Assembly: GCF_027484505.1 (NCBI RefSeq)
Contig: NZ_JAIXSV010000118.1
Location: forward strand, 1 to 64,000
Origin: Asticcacaulis sp.
GTDB lineage: Bacteria > Pseudomonadota > Alphaproteobacteria > Caulobacterales > Caulobacteraceae
DNA: 64,000 nucleotides
Reading direction: 5' to 3'
A program made the translations under genes and the position numbers. Every line of letters starts with the position of its first letter. The first letter of the stretch is position 1. The notes beneath the pieces were generated by a model. That model saw only the letters and a program-made list of their open reading frames with translations, was not told the DNA's origin and made no database searches. Shown in pieces: positions 63,607 through 64,000 of the stretch.

Positions 63607-64000
63607 ATGCGCATTCTTGTCACAGGCGGAGCTGGTTTCATTGGTTCAGCACTGGTTCGTTACCTGGTTTCTGAGGTAGGAGCGACCGTTCTTAATCTCG
63701 ATAAGCTGACCTATGCCGGCAATCTGGCCTCGCTGGCGCCGATCGAAGGTGCCAATAATTACAGCTTCGTTCAGGCGGACATCTGCGATTATGCCAAGGT
63801 TGCGCAGACGATTGCTGACTTCAAGCCTGACCACATCATGCATCTGGCCGCCGAAAGCCACGTGGATCGCTCGATCACCGGAGCGAAGGATTTCGTTGAA
63901 ACCAATGTGATGGGCACCTTCTCAATGCTGGAAGGCGCGCGTCATTACTGGAATTCTCTGACGGGTGACGCAAAGGCGGCTTTCCGCTTCCTGCACGTCT
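63607..64000 (+). CDS. rfbB: dTDP-glucose 4,6-dehydratase, cut off by the window end
   Basis: The first 131 residues of an RmlB-type enzyme: MRILVTGGAGFIGSALVRYL (cofactor motif), LDKLTYAGNLASL and HLAAESHVDRSI are diagnostic. It converts dTDP-glucose to dTDP-4-keto-6-deoxyglucose. It follows rfbC by 43 bp. The rest, and probably rfbD and rfbA, lie beyond the window. Confidence 0.94.
   Translation, partial: MRILVTGGAGFIGSALVRYLVSEVGATVLNLDKLTYAGNLASLAPIEGANNYSFVQADICDYAKVAQTIADFKPDHIMHLAAESHVDRSITGAKDFVETNVMGTFSMLEGARHYWNSLTGDAKAAFRFLHV

Overview
The window is chromosomal DNA from a GC-rich alphaproteobacterium, most likely of the Caulobacteraceae (an Asticcacaulis/Caulobacter-like organism). 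Reasons: two perfect TTAA-N7-TTAA boxes of the CtrA type, a GTTC-N7-GTTC LexA box of the alphaproteobacterial type, a PseF-type flagellin-sugar gene, several promoters that predict leaderless mRNAs, and dense intergenic palindromic repeats. The genus is an inference; no rRNA or tRNA gene is present. No CRISPR array, insertion sequence or phage gene was seen, and no gene-free stretch exceeds about 300 bases.

Layout. (1) 72-5096: two divergent overlapping operons, KAS III-Rieske oxygenase-SDR on minus and ACP-PhyH dioxygenase-PseF on plus, each with a CtrA box about 60 bp upstream; probably a side pathway that builds or decorates a nonulosonic acid for surface or flagellin glycosylation. (2) 5201-6793: citramalate synthase. 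(3) 6899-22385: a rhamnogalacturonan/L-rhamnose utilisation locus (GPH transporter, GH105 hydrolase, GH43-GH35 fusion, rhamnogalacturonan acetylesterase, RhaM, DeoR regulator, RhaK, RhaI, YesU-like protein), interrupted at 15841-17402 by an AbiEii/AbiEi toxin-antitoxin-like pair beside a perfect 17-bp inverted repeat. (4) 22375-36320: housekeeping and mixed genes (cutA, AraC regulator, VanZ, manC, ahcY, ExoD, bioB, ugd, an SOS-box-controlled DUF4130/radical-SAM operon, a 31-residue membrane peptide, M3 peptidase, murI). (5) 36324-64000: a long, lower-GC surface-polysaccharide cluster with GDP-fucose synthesis (manC-gmd-fcl), dTDP-rhamnose synthesis (rfbC, rfbB), an ABC-2 exporter, several large glycosyltransferases, acyl-modification candidates and unfamiliar sugar-modifying enzymes.

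How it fits together. Region 3 trims acetylated, galactosylated pectin fragments outside the cytoplasm, imports unsaturated disaccharides, cleaves them with GH105 and sends L-rhamnose through RhaM, RhaI and RhaK; the rhamnulose-1-phosphate aldolase step is not in the window. Region 5 makes activated sugars, assembles a chain in the cytoplasm and exports it by the ATP-binding-cassette pair. Most noteworthy for follow-up are the SOS-controlled radical-SAM/DUF4130 operon, the CtrA-boxed acyl/oxygenase/PseF cluster, two divergent paralogues of an unfamiliar glycosyltransferase-like family, and a three-gene overlapping FAD/NAD/TIM-barrel cassette.
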